Notes under the pieces: model-generated | Seen by the model: the letters and a program-made list of their open reading frames with translations, nothing else | Told to the model about the DNA's origin: nothing | Databases searched by the model: none | Assembly (NCBI GenBank): GCA_028864885.1 | Contig: JAGWLR010000013.1 | Span: forward strand, 1-49,885 | DNA: 49,885 nt | From: Burkholderiales bacterium | GTDB taxonomy: Bacteria > Pseudomonadota > Gammaproteobacteria > Burkholderiales > Burkholderiaceae_C | Reading direction: 5' to 3' | In this document: positions 35,819-43,609 of the stretch, piece after piece | Position numbering within the stretch: the stretch's first letter is position 1 | Layout of the letters: every line of letters begins with the position of its first letter | Program-made: the position numbers and the translations under genes

Positions 35819-36517
35819 ATGTTCAAGTTTTCCTTCAAAAAGGCCGTGGTGCTGACCACACTGGCAACCGCCGGTGTGGCAGCCCATGCAGGCCTCAACA
35901 TCCACGCCGATCTGAACTTTGACTCGGTAGCCAGCGGCACCACCGCCAACCAGTATCTGGCTGGCCTGGGCCTGAACACGGCCATGTCATTCGGCAATGC
36001 CGACACCGTTTACGACGACCCGATCTACGACGCGGACGGGCACCTGCTCAATGGAGGCGCTTTCCACTGGGTCGATGCATCCAACGTGTACGGCAACGTG
36101 CTGGTGAAGGCTGACGACAACGCTGTGTCGGCACACAACGTGCTGTGGAACGACCACGCCCCGATCTTGTTGTCGTTCAACGGGCCAGTTGACATCGCCT
36201 CGTTCTCGATCCAGCAGGATCTGAGTGGCTTCGGCTATTTGGGTGACAAGGGCAACTACTTGGGATTCGTCGACAACACCGGCCACATCATCACCGCCGA
36301 CAACGTGTACTACACGCAAGGTGGCAATCCTGGCCTGACGATCTCGGCCAGCAATGTGAAGGGCGTTTCAGGCATTTTGCTGTCGGCAGGCGTGAGCTAC
36401 GACAACATGCATCTGAGCACGGTTGCGGCTGTGCCAGAGCCCAACTCGCTGGCCATGGTGGCAGCGGCTCTGGGCGTGATCGGGATCTTTTCGCTGCGTC
36501 GCAAAGACCAGGCCTGA
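35819..36517 (+). CDS. PEP-CTERM sorting-domain protein, third gene of the phosphatase operon
   Basis: A 232-residue exported protein. The signal peptide ends AAHA, and a beta-rich body contains ILLSFNGPVDIASFSIQQDLS. The C-terminal anchor is VPEPNSLAMVAAALGVIGIF followed by SLRRKDQA. It lies 28 bases after the phosphatase stop with GGAG upstream, so it is co-expressed with the phosphatase. It may be a surface partner held in exopolysaccharide. The body matches no domain I can name. Confidence 0.88.
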   Translation: MFKFSFKKAVVLTTLATAGVAAHAGLNIHADLNFDSVASGTTANQYLAGLGLNTAMSFGNADTVYDDPIYDADGHLLNGGAFHWVDASNVYGNVLVKADDNAVSAHNVLWNDHAPILLSFNGPVDIASFSIQQDLSGFGYLGDKGNYLGFVDNTGHIITADNVYYTQGGNPGLTISASNVKGVSGILLSAGVSYDNMHLSTVAAVPEPNSLAMVAAALGVIGIFSLRRKDQA

Positions 36518-36538
36518 TCGGCTCTGAGGCATCAAAAC

Positions 36539-36570
36539 AAGGGGCTCCGTGTGGAGCCCCTTTTTGTTGT
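36539..36570. terminator. Bidirectional rho-independent terminator
   Basis: GGGGCTCC / GGAGCCCC with loop GTGT, followed by TTTTTGTTGT on the plus strand and by TTGTTTTG on the minus strand. It ends the phosphatase operon and, in the other direction, the epsA-ankyrin operon. Confidence 0.92.
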
Positions 36571-36572
36571 GT

Positions 36573-37436
36573 TCAAGGATTCGGTAGCGGCAGTGGCACA
36601 GGATGGTAGGTTTGCTCAACCAAGACCTGGGTCACTGCAGAAGGAACAGGCACCTTTTGCTGCGCCAAAAAATCCAGCGTGTCTTTTTGATAACCCAATG
36701 CCGCAGCGTGCACGGCATTGAGCCCAAACTGATCTGCCGCATCGTATTGCGCTCCCGCCTTGGCCACCAATTCCTTCATGGCGTCGATGTGACCGAACAG
36801 CGCAGCCTCTTCCAGTGCATGCCGACCTTGTCGGTTGTAGGCGCGCCAATCGGCCCCATTCGCCAAGAGCAGATCGATCATGCGCAGTTGCCCGGTGGCA
36901 CAAGCCAGGTGAAGGGGCAATTGCCCACCCCGACTGGGTGCATCCCATCGTGCGCCTTTGCGCAGCAACTCTTTGGCAACCAATTCTTGCCCCTGAAAGA
37001 CGGCTGCCGCCAGCGGCGTCCAACCATTGACTCCTGGCACGTCAAGGGCCGCCCCTCGGCGGATCATTTCGCGCACCAGTTCGAGCTGACCGTGCAAGCT
37101 GGCCACCGACAAGGGCGTGGCTCCCGTCAAAGGATCATGCACATTCAGATCGGGATGCTGCTGCTTCATCCAATCCATCGCCGCAGCCCATTGGCCTTGT
37201 TTGAGCAAGGCCATCAAGCGCTGCTCGGGTTGGCGCAAGGGATCGGTCTCCAGTCGTGTCCAAGGCCCCTCTTGCTTGATCAGGGCATACGCTTCGTCGA
37301 GCACAGGGCCATTGCGATCAGCCGGTGCCGGCAGGATGAAGGAAGACCACTCGGCGTCCGCCAATGCATGGGCCGACAGACCGAGCGCCAATGCCGCGGC
37401 AATCCAGGGCCGCGTCTTGTGAGGAAGGATGTTCAT
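36573..37436 (-). CDS. Exported ankyrin-repeat protein
   Basis: A 287-residue protein with a signal peptide (MNILPHKTRPWIAAALALGLSAHA cut to the usual length). At least four to five ankyrin repeats cover about residues 95-260: TGATPLSVASLHGQLELVREMI, NGWTPLAAAVFQGQELVAKELL, GGQLPLHLACATGQLRMIDLLL, QGRHALEEAALFGHIDAMKEL, FGLNAVHAAALGYQKDTLDFL. Ankyrins bind protein partners; a periplasmic one may protect or scaffold an envelope protein. The ATG at 37436 lies 7 bases after the epsA stop, so it is co-transcribed with the regulator. The upstream in-frame start lies inside epsA. Confidence 0.88.
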   Translation of the reverse strand: MNILPHKTRPWIAAALALGLSAHALADAEWSSFILPAPADRNGPVLDEAYALIKQEGPWTRLETDPLRQPEQRLMALLKQGQWAAAMDWMKQQHPDLNVHDPLTGATPLSVASLHGQLELVREMIRRGAALDVPGVNGWTPLAAAVFQGQELVAKELLRKGARWDAPSRGGQLPLHLACATGQLRMIDLLLANGADWRAYNRQGRHALEEAALFGHIDAMKELVAKAGAQYDAADQFGLNAVHAAALGYQKDTLDFLAQQKVPVPSAVTQVLVEQTYHPVPLPLPNP

Positions 37437-37443
37437 GAATTGA

Positions 37444-38265
37444 TCAGGTATATGACTCGCCAGCCGAAGCGCCTGTGCCGATCGCATTCATCGTCATCGC
37501 CTTGGCCACGGCCTGGGCTCGGTTGGCTGCGCCCAGCTTTCGCAGAATCTTCTGGACATGGTTCTTGACTGTCAGCGCGCTGATGCCGAGCTTTTCGCTG
37601 ATCTGTTGATTGCTCAGCCCATCGCGAACCCACAGCAAGATCTCCTTTTCTCGATCGGTGATCGGTGTGACGCGCTGATATGGATTCACGAACACGGGAT
37701 GCATGGCCGTTCGCACAGGCACCATCTGGCGTTCGGTAACGCACACACGCTGATAGGTCAAGTGCACGCACGGCAAGAGCATTTCAAGCGCGGACATGGC
37801 CTCATCGCCATACTCGCGCTGAGGGTGTGCAAACAAGAAAAAGCTCTCGATCTCGTCTGGTCGCCCAGGCCGGGTCACCCCGTGGATCAGCAGCTGGTTG
37901 AAGCCCAGGCTCACGAGCGAGTCCCAAACCGGATGGCCGCTGACCAGCTCTGCCAAGTCCAGACGACAAGATTGCTGGCGGGTTCGCTTCCAAACCTGAA
38001 CGGCCATGTTGACGATCTCAGAGCGAGCGTCTTTGAGCTCGTCGATGATGTCTTGTGGAACTGGAATGCTGTTGAAGATATCGAACACCAGATCGCGCTG
38101 CTCGCGATCGTAGGCGCCACACACGCTCACCTTGTGAGGCAGCCAGCGTTGCAGATCGCCCTGACTCCACATGAAAAATTGATGCCGCCGACGAACCTGT
38201 GGGGCCGCTTCGACGATGCGAAGCAGGCACTCGGATTGTTCTGGGGCAAGGTGTTGGTGTGACAT
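37444..38265 (-). CDS. epsA: LuxR-type regulator resembling EpsA (exopolysaccharide/PEP-CTERM associated)
   Basis: A 273-residue regulator. The N-terminal part LAPEQSECLLRIVEAAPQVRR, RHQFFMWSQGDLQRWLPHKV and FDIFNSIPVPQDIIDEL match the EpsA family seen with exopolysaccharide and exosortase clusters of Burkholderiales and Methylophilales. The C-terminal LuxR helix-turn-helix reads PITDREKEILLWVRDGLSNQ, then QISEKLGISALTVKNHVQKILRKLG. The ATG at 38265 gives the family N-terminus. An inverted repeat (38271-38297) and a Pho-box-like repeat lie just upstream. Two PEP-CTERM genes nearby fit its usual context. Confidence 0.85.
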   Translation of the reverse strand: MSHQHLAPEQSECLLRIVEAAPQVRRRHQFFMWSQGDLQRWLPHKVSVCGAYDREQRDLVFDIFNSIPVPQDIIDELKDARSEIVNMAVQVWKRTRQQSCRLDLAELVSGHPVWDSLVSLGFNQLLIHGVTRPGRPDEIESFFLFAHPQREYGDEAMSALEMLLPCVHLTYQRVCVTERQMVPVRTAMHPVFVNPYQRVTPITDREKEILLWVRDGLSNQQISEKLGISALTVKNHVQKILRKLGAANRAQAVAKAMTMNAIGTGASAGESYT

Positions 38266-38270
38266 GCTGG

Positions 38271-38297
38271 ATAGACTCAATAGCGCATTCAGTCTAT
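38271..38297. promoter_or_regulatory. Inverted repeat immediately upstream of epsA
   Basis: ATAGACT and AGTCTAT form a perfect 7-bp pair with a 13-base spacer, ending 6 bases before the start codon. It may be an autoregulatory LuxR-family site. The distal arm also supplies a -10-like TAGACT. Confidence 0.4.
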
Positions 38298-38306
38298 GGA
38301 CCTTGA

Positions 38307-38324
38307 ATGACGGTTTGTTGACGG
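38307..38324 (-). promoter_or_regulatory. Pho-box-like repeat upstream of epsA
   Basis: On the minus strand CCGTCAA-CAAA-CCGTCAT is an 11-bp direct repeat matching about 14 of 18 Pho-box positions, with C in place of the second T of each heptamer. A -10-like TAGACT follows 10 bases downstream. It also overlaps by four bases a 7-bp hairpin (38321-38343) that may end the secretion operon. Confidence 0.4.
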
Positions 38325-38351
38325 CTGACATGAATGCAGCCGTTTGGGGGA

Positions 38352-38771
38352 TTACCCCTGCTCGAAGCGCCAATCCGAATACTGATTGACCCCTTCGGGT
38401 GCCCGCAAGGGATGGCCTTTGGCCCTGCTGTAAACCCCCTTGATTTGATTGCCGCTTCGGATCACCCCCCAAGGTTTGAGGGTGATCGGATCGAGCCACA
38501 GCCGACGCAGGTGTCGAACTTCGTGGCCGCTGCGGCGATCGTCCAGCAATTCATCGAAGCTCATGGGATACCGTTTCGGCTGCCCTTCCGGGGTTTGATC
38601 GTAGAAATGTTGAATCGCGTCGCGGATCTGTGTTGCGCGGAACACAAGTTCCATTTCTCGTTCTCGGCGCGATTCAAGCAGCCATTGCTGCCCCAGCGCG
38701 GCCAACACCACTGAACTGACCGCGACCCACCATAAGAGCAACAGAAAGGTGAACCCACGTTGGCGCTGCAT
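38352..38771 (-). CDS. Atypical pseudopilin-like protein, last gene of the secretion operon
   Basis: A 139-residue protein with a prepilin-like start MQRQRGFTFLLLLWWVAVSS. The cleavage-site glycine and phenylalanine are present, but leucine replaces the glutamate normally found at mature position 5. The soluble part has REREMELVFRATQIRDAIQHFYDQTP, YPMSFDELLDDRR and LRRLWLDPITLKPWGVI. I recognise it as the pseudopilin-like protein commonly found in this kind of Burkholderiales cluster. Lack of Glu5 is typical of tip pseudopilins such as GspK. It starts 5 bases after the preceding stop. Confidence 0.8.
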   Translation of the reverse strand: MQRQRGFTFLLLLWWVAVSSVVLAALGQQWLLESRREREMELVFRATQIRDAIQHFYDQTPEGQPKRYPMSFDELLDDRRSGHEVRHLRRLWLDPITLKPWGVIRSGNQIKGVYSRAKGHPLRAPEGVNQYSDWRFEQG

Positions 38772-38776
38772 GACTG

Positions 38777-39160
38777 TCACCAGGTGTTGAAGGGGGTGCC
38801 ATCCTGCGCGCGCGCCTGCGCCCCACTGCGAACGTCGCCCATCTTGCCCTCGACCGCGCTGTTGGGCGGCGGCGGCAACATCAGCCAACTGTCTTTGCGG
38901 CCCGTGATCGGATCTTCTGGAATCTTTCTCAAGTAGCCCCGCGTCACCAGCTCGTCCAGCGAATCGGGGTAGCGCCCCCGGTCAGCGGCAAATTTGTCGA
39001 TGGCATCTCGCATGACATTGAGCGAGGTCTTCAGGCTGGCTTCTCGGGCGTTGTCGACCGCATGGGTGTAGCGTGGTGCCACGATGGAGGCCAACAAGGC
39101 GATGATGGCCAGCACCACGATCAGCTCGATCAGCGTGAAGCCCTTGGCTTGGCGGTTCAT
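38777..39160 (-). CDS. GspG-like pseudopilin (second in operon)
   Basis: A 127-residue pseudopilin with prepilin signal NRQAKG / FTLIELIVVLAIIALLASI, Glu5 present, and the usual helix then YPDSLDELVTRGYLRKIPEDPITGRKDSW. The ATG at 39160 is preceded by GTGAGGA at 5-6 bases; an in-frame ATG at 39175 overlaps the previous stop but has no ribosome binding site. It would be cleaved by a prepilin peptidase encoded outside the window. Confidence 0.9.
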   Translation of the reverse strand: MNRQAKGFTLIELIVVLAIIALLASIVAPRYTHAVDNAREASLKTSLNVMRDAIDKFAADRGRYPDSLDELVTRGYLRKIPEDPITGRKDSWLMLPPPPNSAVEGKMGDVRSGAQARAQDGTPFNTW

Positions 39161-39168
39161 CAGCGTCC

Positions 39169-39648
39169 TCACCATGATCGATAGGGTGTGCCGTCCAGGC
39201 TCACGCCCTCGGCGGTCGAGTAAACGTCGAACACGTCTTCACCCGGCGCAGGCGCATCCGGTGGACTGCTGTAGCTGCGCAGCCCCCAGGTTTGGGCGGC
39301 AGGCAGATCGGGGCTGGCCAAGGGGTCTCGCGGGATGCGCCGCAAAAAGTACATCTTGGCGCCTTTCGTTGAAGTGACATCGGGCACCCCCTTGACCAAG
39401 GCCTCAAGATTGGGCGGGTAGCCCGAATCACCTGCATGGTGCTCAATGCGGCCTTGATCCCAGGCTCGCTTGTAGTCGTCAAGCGCCGTTCGAATCTGCC
39501 GCAGGGCTTGATGCAATTCGGCCTCGTTGGCACGCTTCTTGGTTAGCGCGGCCAGCGGCATCGCTGCACTGGCCAGGATACTGACCATCAAGACGACGAT
39601 CAGCATCTCGATGAGGGTGAAGCCCCGCTCACGGCTGCGGGTCGTCAC
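39169..39648 (-). CDS. GspG-like pseudopilin with GTG start (first after the secretin)
   Basis: A 159-residue pseudopilin: leader TTRSRERG, then FTLIEMLIVVLMVSILASAA with Glu5. The soluble domain has LHQALRQIRTALDDYKRAW, YPPNLEALVKGVPDV and LRRIPRDPLASPDL. I chose the GTG at 39648 because AGGAG lies six bases upstream and it gives a normal short prepilin leader. Longer frames beginning at ATG 39678 or earlier run deeper into the secretin gene. It overlaps the secretin stop by 20 bases. Confidence 0.85.
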   Translation of the reverse strand: MTTRSRERGFTLIEMLIVVLMVSILASAAMPLAALTKKRANEAELHQALRQIRTALDDYKRAWDQGRIEHHAGDSGYPPNLEALVKGVPDVTSTKGAKMYFLRRIPRDPLASPDLPAAQTWGLRSYSSPPDAPAPGEDVFDVYSTAEGVSLDGTPYRSW

Positions 39649-41869
39649 CGGTGGCTCCTGAATTGGATCGGGGTTCATCGGGCTGCGCTGGCGGCTCGGC
39701 TGGAGGGGGCGCATCGCTGGTGGTGGCTTGTGGATCGCGAACCCGGATTCGCCAGGTAGCCCCCGCTTCATCCAAAGCCAAATCGGTTTCTGCACCGCCC
39801 GCCTTGGGCTTGACCTGCAAGGTCACGTTTTTGTTGCCATGCGGTGGAACCTCCACCTGAATGCGTCCATTCGCACCTTGAACATCAGGGGCATCGAACA
39901 AGGCGGAGTCATACGTCAACCCTGTGCTCAAAGGCATGCCGCCGGGGTTGTAGACACTCACGATGAACGAAGAACCAGGCAGCACCTCATCCGGCCCCGT
40001 GACCCGAACCCCATTGCCGCGCAATGCCGCGCCTGGCACCCCAGAGCCCAGCGCAGGTCGGCGCGCGGCACTCGCGCCCGCCCCATTGCCTGGGCTGGAA
40101 CTGGCCTCGCCGTTCTGCATGAACCACGCGGCGGCGCCCGGCTGAGCTTCGGTGCCAGACGGCATCGCAGACCCTGCCGCTGCCGGCTGGATCAGGTTGC
40201 GGACGATGTGCGGGGTAATCAGCAACACCACCTCGGTCTTGTTGTGGCTGTCGGTCGTGGTGCCGAACAAGCGCCCCGCCAGCGGCAGATCATGCAGGCC
40301 TGGGATGCCCGCCGAGTTGCGGCTCTCCTGATCGTTGATCAAGCCCGCCAGGATCTGCGTTTCGCCATCCTTCAGGCGCAGGCTGGTCGAAGCCTGCCGA
40401 GTGCCCACCTGGTAGGCCAGCGAGCCCGCAGGACCGGTGACTTTGCCGGTGATGCTGCTGACCTCCAGGTCGATCTTGATGTTGACGTCGTTGTCCAGCT
40501 GCACGCGGGGCTCGATGTCGAGCTTCAGGCCCACATCCAGATAGCTCACCGATGCCGACACCCCCACGTTGGCGGTAGACGTGGTGGTGAACACAGGCAA
40601 CTTTTCACCCAGCAAGACCTTGGCCTTCTCGCGGTTGCGAGCGCGAATCTTGGGGTTGGCCAAGAGGTTGGTCGAGTCGGTCGAGCCCTTCAAGGTGGCC
40701 ACGGCCAGCGGGTTCAGGGCACTCCAGCGCAAACCACTGCGTGAATCCACAATGGAGGCGGTGGACGATGCTGGTAAGCCATAATTCACCTCGGTGGGCC
40801 AACTCAGCCCGAGCTGATTGAGCTTGTTGGTCGACACCTCCATCACCTGGACATCGAGCATCACTTCGGGGTCAGGCAGATCCATGTTCTGGACCAGCTT
40901 TTCGATCAGGCGCATCACTTCGGGGGTGTCTCGTACCACCAGCATGTTCAGGCGCTCGTCGACAAAGATGTCGCGGGTCTTGGCCACCGTTCTGATGAGG
41001 GACTGAACCTGCTTGGGATCAGCGTTGGTCAGGTAGAACGTGCGGGTGACGGTGTCGAGCAGATCGCGCTGCTTTTGCTGCGTGTTCGGAAACACCAGCA
41101 CCGTGTTGGCATTGAGCAGCTTGTAGCCCAGGTTCTGCGTATTCAAGATCACGCGCAGGGCTTCATTGACGGTGGTTTGCCGCAGATACAGGGTGACCTT
41201 GGCTTCCCCTCTCACATCCTTGTCGAACACGAAGTTGACATTGGCAGCGCGGGCCAGGGCCTCGAAGACGGTTCGGATGGGGGCCTCGCGGAACTCCAGC
41301 GTGACGGGCTGATCCCCCGAGGCCAATTGCAGGATGCTGCGTTGACGCACCTGCGCCTCACGCACTTCGTCCACCTGTCCCATCAGCGATCGAGCCAGGT
41401 CGTTTCCGGGGTCTTCCGACAAGACGATGCGCAAGGCTGACTCGGCCTTGGCATAGGCCTTTTCGCCCAGATCAGCCTGCGCCTCCTTCAGTAGCCGCTG
41501 GTGTCGCTTGATGCGATCAACCTCGGTCCGTAACCATACGGTGCGAGGATGATCCGGCGCGGCCTTCTCCATCCTCACCAGGATGGATTCGACCTCCTTG
41601 AGGTTGCCAGCGGCTCTGGCGGCATCGGCCAGATAGATCAGATGCGCGACGGTGGTGTCTCGTTGTTTGAGCCAGGCTGTGCGGATGGCTTGATCATCCT
41701 CGTGTGCATCGATCGATTGCTGCAAACGGGCCAGAGCTTCCTCGTGGTGCCCCTGGCGGGCCAGGGATTCGGCATCACGCAAGGCATTGCTTGCGCACGC
41801 AGCCAAGGTCAAGGTCAACAGCAGCGATACCCACACGAGTGGGCGAATGAGGCGAAAGCGGTACTTCAT
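39629..41869 (-). CDS. gspD: GspD/PilQ-type secretin with C-terminal Ig-like extension
   Basis: A 746-residue outer-membrane secretin, the exit channel of the system. A lipobox (LTLAACAS) marks it as a lipoprotein. Helical repeats follow (about 25-180), then an STN/N0-like domain (VTLEFREAPIRTVFEALARAA), N-domain segments (TFYLTNADPKQVQSLIRTV, RLNMLVVRDTPEVMRLIEKLV) and the secretin core (VMLDVQVMEVSTNKLNQLGL, LKDGETQILAGLINDQE, GIPGLHDLPLAGRLFG, EVVLLITPHIVR). After a Gly/Ala/Ser linker comes a beta-rich cohesin or Ig-like domain (VRVTGPDEVLPGSSFIVSVYN), then a Pro/Asp tail. The ATG at 41869 overlaps the previous stop as ATGA. Confidence 0.93.
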   Translation of the reverse strand: MKYRFRLIRPLVWVSLLLTLTLAACASNALRDAESLARQGHHEEALARLQQSIDAHEDDQAIRTAWLKQRDTTVAHLIYLADAARAAGNLKEVESILVRMEKAAPDHPRTVWLRTEVDRIKRHQRLLKEAQADLGEKAYAKAESALRIVLSEDPGNDLARSLMGQVDEVREAQVRQRSILQLASGDQPVTLEFREAPIRTVFEALARAANVNFVFDKDVRGEAKVTLYLRQTTVNEALRVILNTQNLGYKLLNANTVLVFPNTQQKQRDLLDTVTRTFYLTNADPKQVQSLIRTVAKTRDIFVDERLNMLVVRDTPEVMRLIEKLVQNMDLPDPEVMLDVQVMEVSTNKLNQLGLSWPTEVNYGLPASSTASIVDSRSGLRWSALNPLAVATLKGSTDSTNLLANPKIRARNREKAKVLLGEKLPVFTTTSTANVGVSASVSYLDVGLKLDIEPRVQLDNDVNIKIDLEVSSITGKVTGPAGSLAYQVGTRQASTSLRLKDGETQILAGLINDQESRNSAGIPGLHDLPLAGRLFGTTTDSHNKTEVVLLITPHIVRNLIQPAAAGSAMPSGTEAQPGAAAWFMQNGEASSSPGNGAGASAARRPALGSGVPGAALRGNGVRVTGPDEVLPGSSFIVSVYNPGGMPLSTGLTYDSALFDAPDVQGANGRIQVEVPPHGNKNVTLQVKPKAGGAETDLALDEAGATWRIRVRDPQATTSDAPPPAEPPAQPDEPRSNSGATGDDPQP

Positions 41870-42414
41870 GGGGTTTGCATCACCACGGTTTGAGCCTGTT
41901 TCAAAGGCAGGTAAGTCAATTGCATGCGGCGCTCTTCGATGGTGTCCACACGCCAAACGCCATCCACGACCTGCCCCGGCGCCAACACCCAGGTGCTTCG
42001 AGGCCCCGACACCACGGCCATGTCATTGAAGCGGCCCACCCAGGGATGAGGAAAGCGCGGGGCCTGTGGCGGCGGGGGCGGCTCGGCTGTCTGGGCTGCA
42101 ACCGGTCGAGGGGGAGGCGGAGGCAATGAAGGGGCCCAGGCACCCAACTCCTTGCCGGATTTCAAGCCGATGGGCTCTCGCTGACGCCATTCAGAAATGG
42201 CAAGCGGTAGTTGCGAGAGATCGGCCATCGCCGATGCCGATGTGGCCGGCGCCACGGAGCGAGCGGCCGGTGCACGCGCTTCGCGCTCGCCTCGGTCTGA
42301 GGTCGCATGCCCAGACGATTTAACGGGTTCGACGGTGGAGTCGCCATCATGGGCACTGACCCACAAGGCGGAAGCCAAGGCCACGACCAAGGCCAATTTC
42401 AGCGACCGCCTCAT
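41866..42414 (-). CDS. Proline-rich GspC/PilP-like inner-membrane protein of the secretion operon
   Basis: A 182-residue protein with one N-terminal membrane helix (LKLALVVALASALWVSA). A Pro/Ala-rich linker includes two runs of prolines, and a small C-terminal beta domain reads WVGRFNDMAVVSGPRSTWVLAPGQVVDGVWRVDTIEERRMQLTYL. The latter resembles the homology region of GspC/PilP that docks onto the secretin. I assign it that role mostly from size, topology and position directly before gspD. Both ends overlap neighbours by ATGA. It resembles proteins given the misleading name 'secretion system X translation initiation factor'; nothing here suggests translation. Confidence 0.7.
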   Translation of the reverse strand: MRRSLKLALVVALASALWVSAHDGDSTVEPVKSSGHATSDRGEREARAPAARSVAPATSASAMADLSQLPLAISEWRQREPIGLKSGKELGAWAPSLPPPPPRPVAAQTAEPPPPPQAPRFPHPWVGRFNDMAVVSGPRSTWVLAPGQVVDGVWRVDTIEERRMQLTYLPLKQAQTVVMQTP

Positions 42415-43013
42415 GGCTTGCCTCCGGTCGAGACACGCCACCACAGAGACAGACTGATTTGCCCTTTGACCACATCCGAGGTGGTGTCAGATCGGGCCAG
42501 ATCCATTGCATCGAGGCTGAGATCGGGCTGCATCAACAGCGTACCCAACCAGGCTCGCACATCGCCGTACCGGCCCTCAATCGGCATCGTCATGCGTTGC
42601 CGCCACAAGGCCTGCCCGCCATGCATCGACCAAGGTTCGGTCTTGCCCTGATACTGAATACTGGGAGGCTGCACCCCCAACTTCGCTGCTGACGTGGTCA
42701 CCTCACCCAACAAACGGATCCTCTCGGCGGCATCAGGCAAGGCATCCCACACGGCTTGCCACGCGGCCTCAGGCGCGAGCCCTCTTACATCCCATGCAGA
42801 ACGCGGCCGATCGTTTGGCTCCTGCGCTGTGGTGGATTGCAAATCGTGCCGAAGGTGACGCACTTGGGATGACAGGTCTTCCAAGGCAGTTTGTTGCTGC
42901 GGCACCCACTGCCACTGGCCCCACGCAGCCGCCATCAGCAAGACCACACCGATCAGACCTGGCAGGCCCATTTCGCGTGCGTGCTTGAGCAGTCGCTCTT
43001 GCAAAGTGTTCAT
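42411..43013 (-). CDS. PilO/GspM-like inner-membrane protein of the secretion operon
   Basis: A 200-residue bitopic protein with a membrane helix near residues 18-38 (GLPGLIGVVLLMAAAWGQWQW), a short coiled coil (TALEDLSSQVRHLRHDLQS) and a ferredoxin-like periplasmic part (LGEVTTSAAKLGVQPPSIQY, MTMPIEGRYGDVRAWLGTLL). This layout is that of PilO/GspM. It would form the inner-membrane platform with the PilN-like protein encoded upstream. ATGA overlaps at both ends indicate coupled translation. Confidence 0.75.
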   Translation of the reverse strand: MNTLQERLLKHAREMGLPGLIGVVLLMAAAWGQWQWVPQQQTALEDLSSQVRHLRHDLQSTTAQEPNDRPRSAWDVRGLAPEAAWQAVWDALPDAAERIRLLGEVTTSAAKLGVQPPSIQYQGKTEPWSMHGGQALWRQRMTMPIEGRYGDVRAWLGTLLMQPDLSLDAMDLARSDTTSDVVKGQISLSLWWRVSTGGKP

Positions 43014-43609
43014 CGAACCACCCCATCCCAACTGATGAGCGCCCGCCAGGGGTAGTCACCCTGTGGTGATGGCGCGGGCGTCGACAGCTTCTCGCGCAAC
43101 AAGAGTTGAGCGTGCGGGCCGTGGGCCTCAGCCCACTTCAATGCGGCCTCATCCGACTGCACGGCCGCACTCACCTTCACATCGACGACAGCCTTGCCAT
43201 CTGACAACCCTCGATCCTGGTCGATCGACACGCTGAGCAACAGGGCTTGCTCTTGCAAAGCCGCCTGTTCGATCTGATCCAGAACGGGTGCCCATGGATA
43301 AGCCAGTAGCCTCACCACACCTTGGGCCGATTGCAAGGATTCGGTGTTCCAGGAGGCTTCTGCGCCTGACGCCGAACGCAAGGGGGCTTGAGCAATCTGC
43401 CGCTGATGCTTGGCGCGATCTAGCCTGTGCCAGTCGGCCTGCTCTTGCCGAAGCAATTGATCCACCGCGCTGGCCTGATCGGTCACAAACAGGGCGGCAG
43501 ACATCCCAATGACCAGCAGCGCCCACCCCCACACCGAGGTGATGCGACGTGGGCCGACAAAGTCAATCTGACGGGTCCAGTTCAGATCGGGTTGACGCCA
43601 GGTCAGCAT
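43010..43609 (-). CDS. PilN/GspL-C-like inner-membrane protein of the secretion operon
   Basis: A 199-residue bitopic protein. A short cytoplasmic segment (LNWTRQIDFVGPRRI, reminiscent of the PilN N-terminus that contacts PilM) is followed by one membrane helix (VWGWALLVIGMSAALFVTD), a coiled coil and a periplasmic alpha/beta domain. It overlaps the preceding gene by 7 bases and the next by 4. Confidence 0.72.
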   Translation of the reverse strand: MLTWRQPDLNWTRQIDFVGPRRITSVWGWALLVIGMSAALFVTDQASAVDQLLRQEQADWHRLDRAKHQRQIAQAPLRSASGAEASWNTESLQSAQGVVRLLAYPWAPVLDQIEQAALQEQALLLSVSIDQDRGLSDGKAVVDVKVSAAVQSDEAALKWAEAHGPHAQLLLREKLSTPAPSPQGDYPWRALISWDGVVR

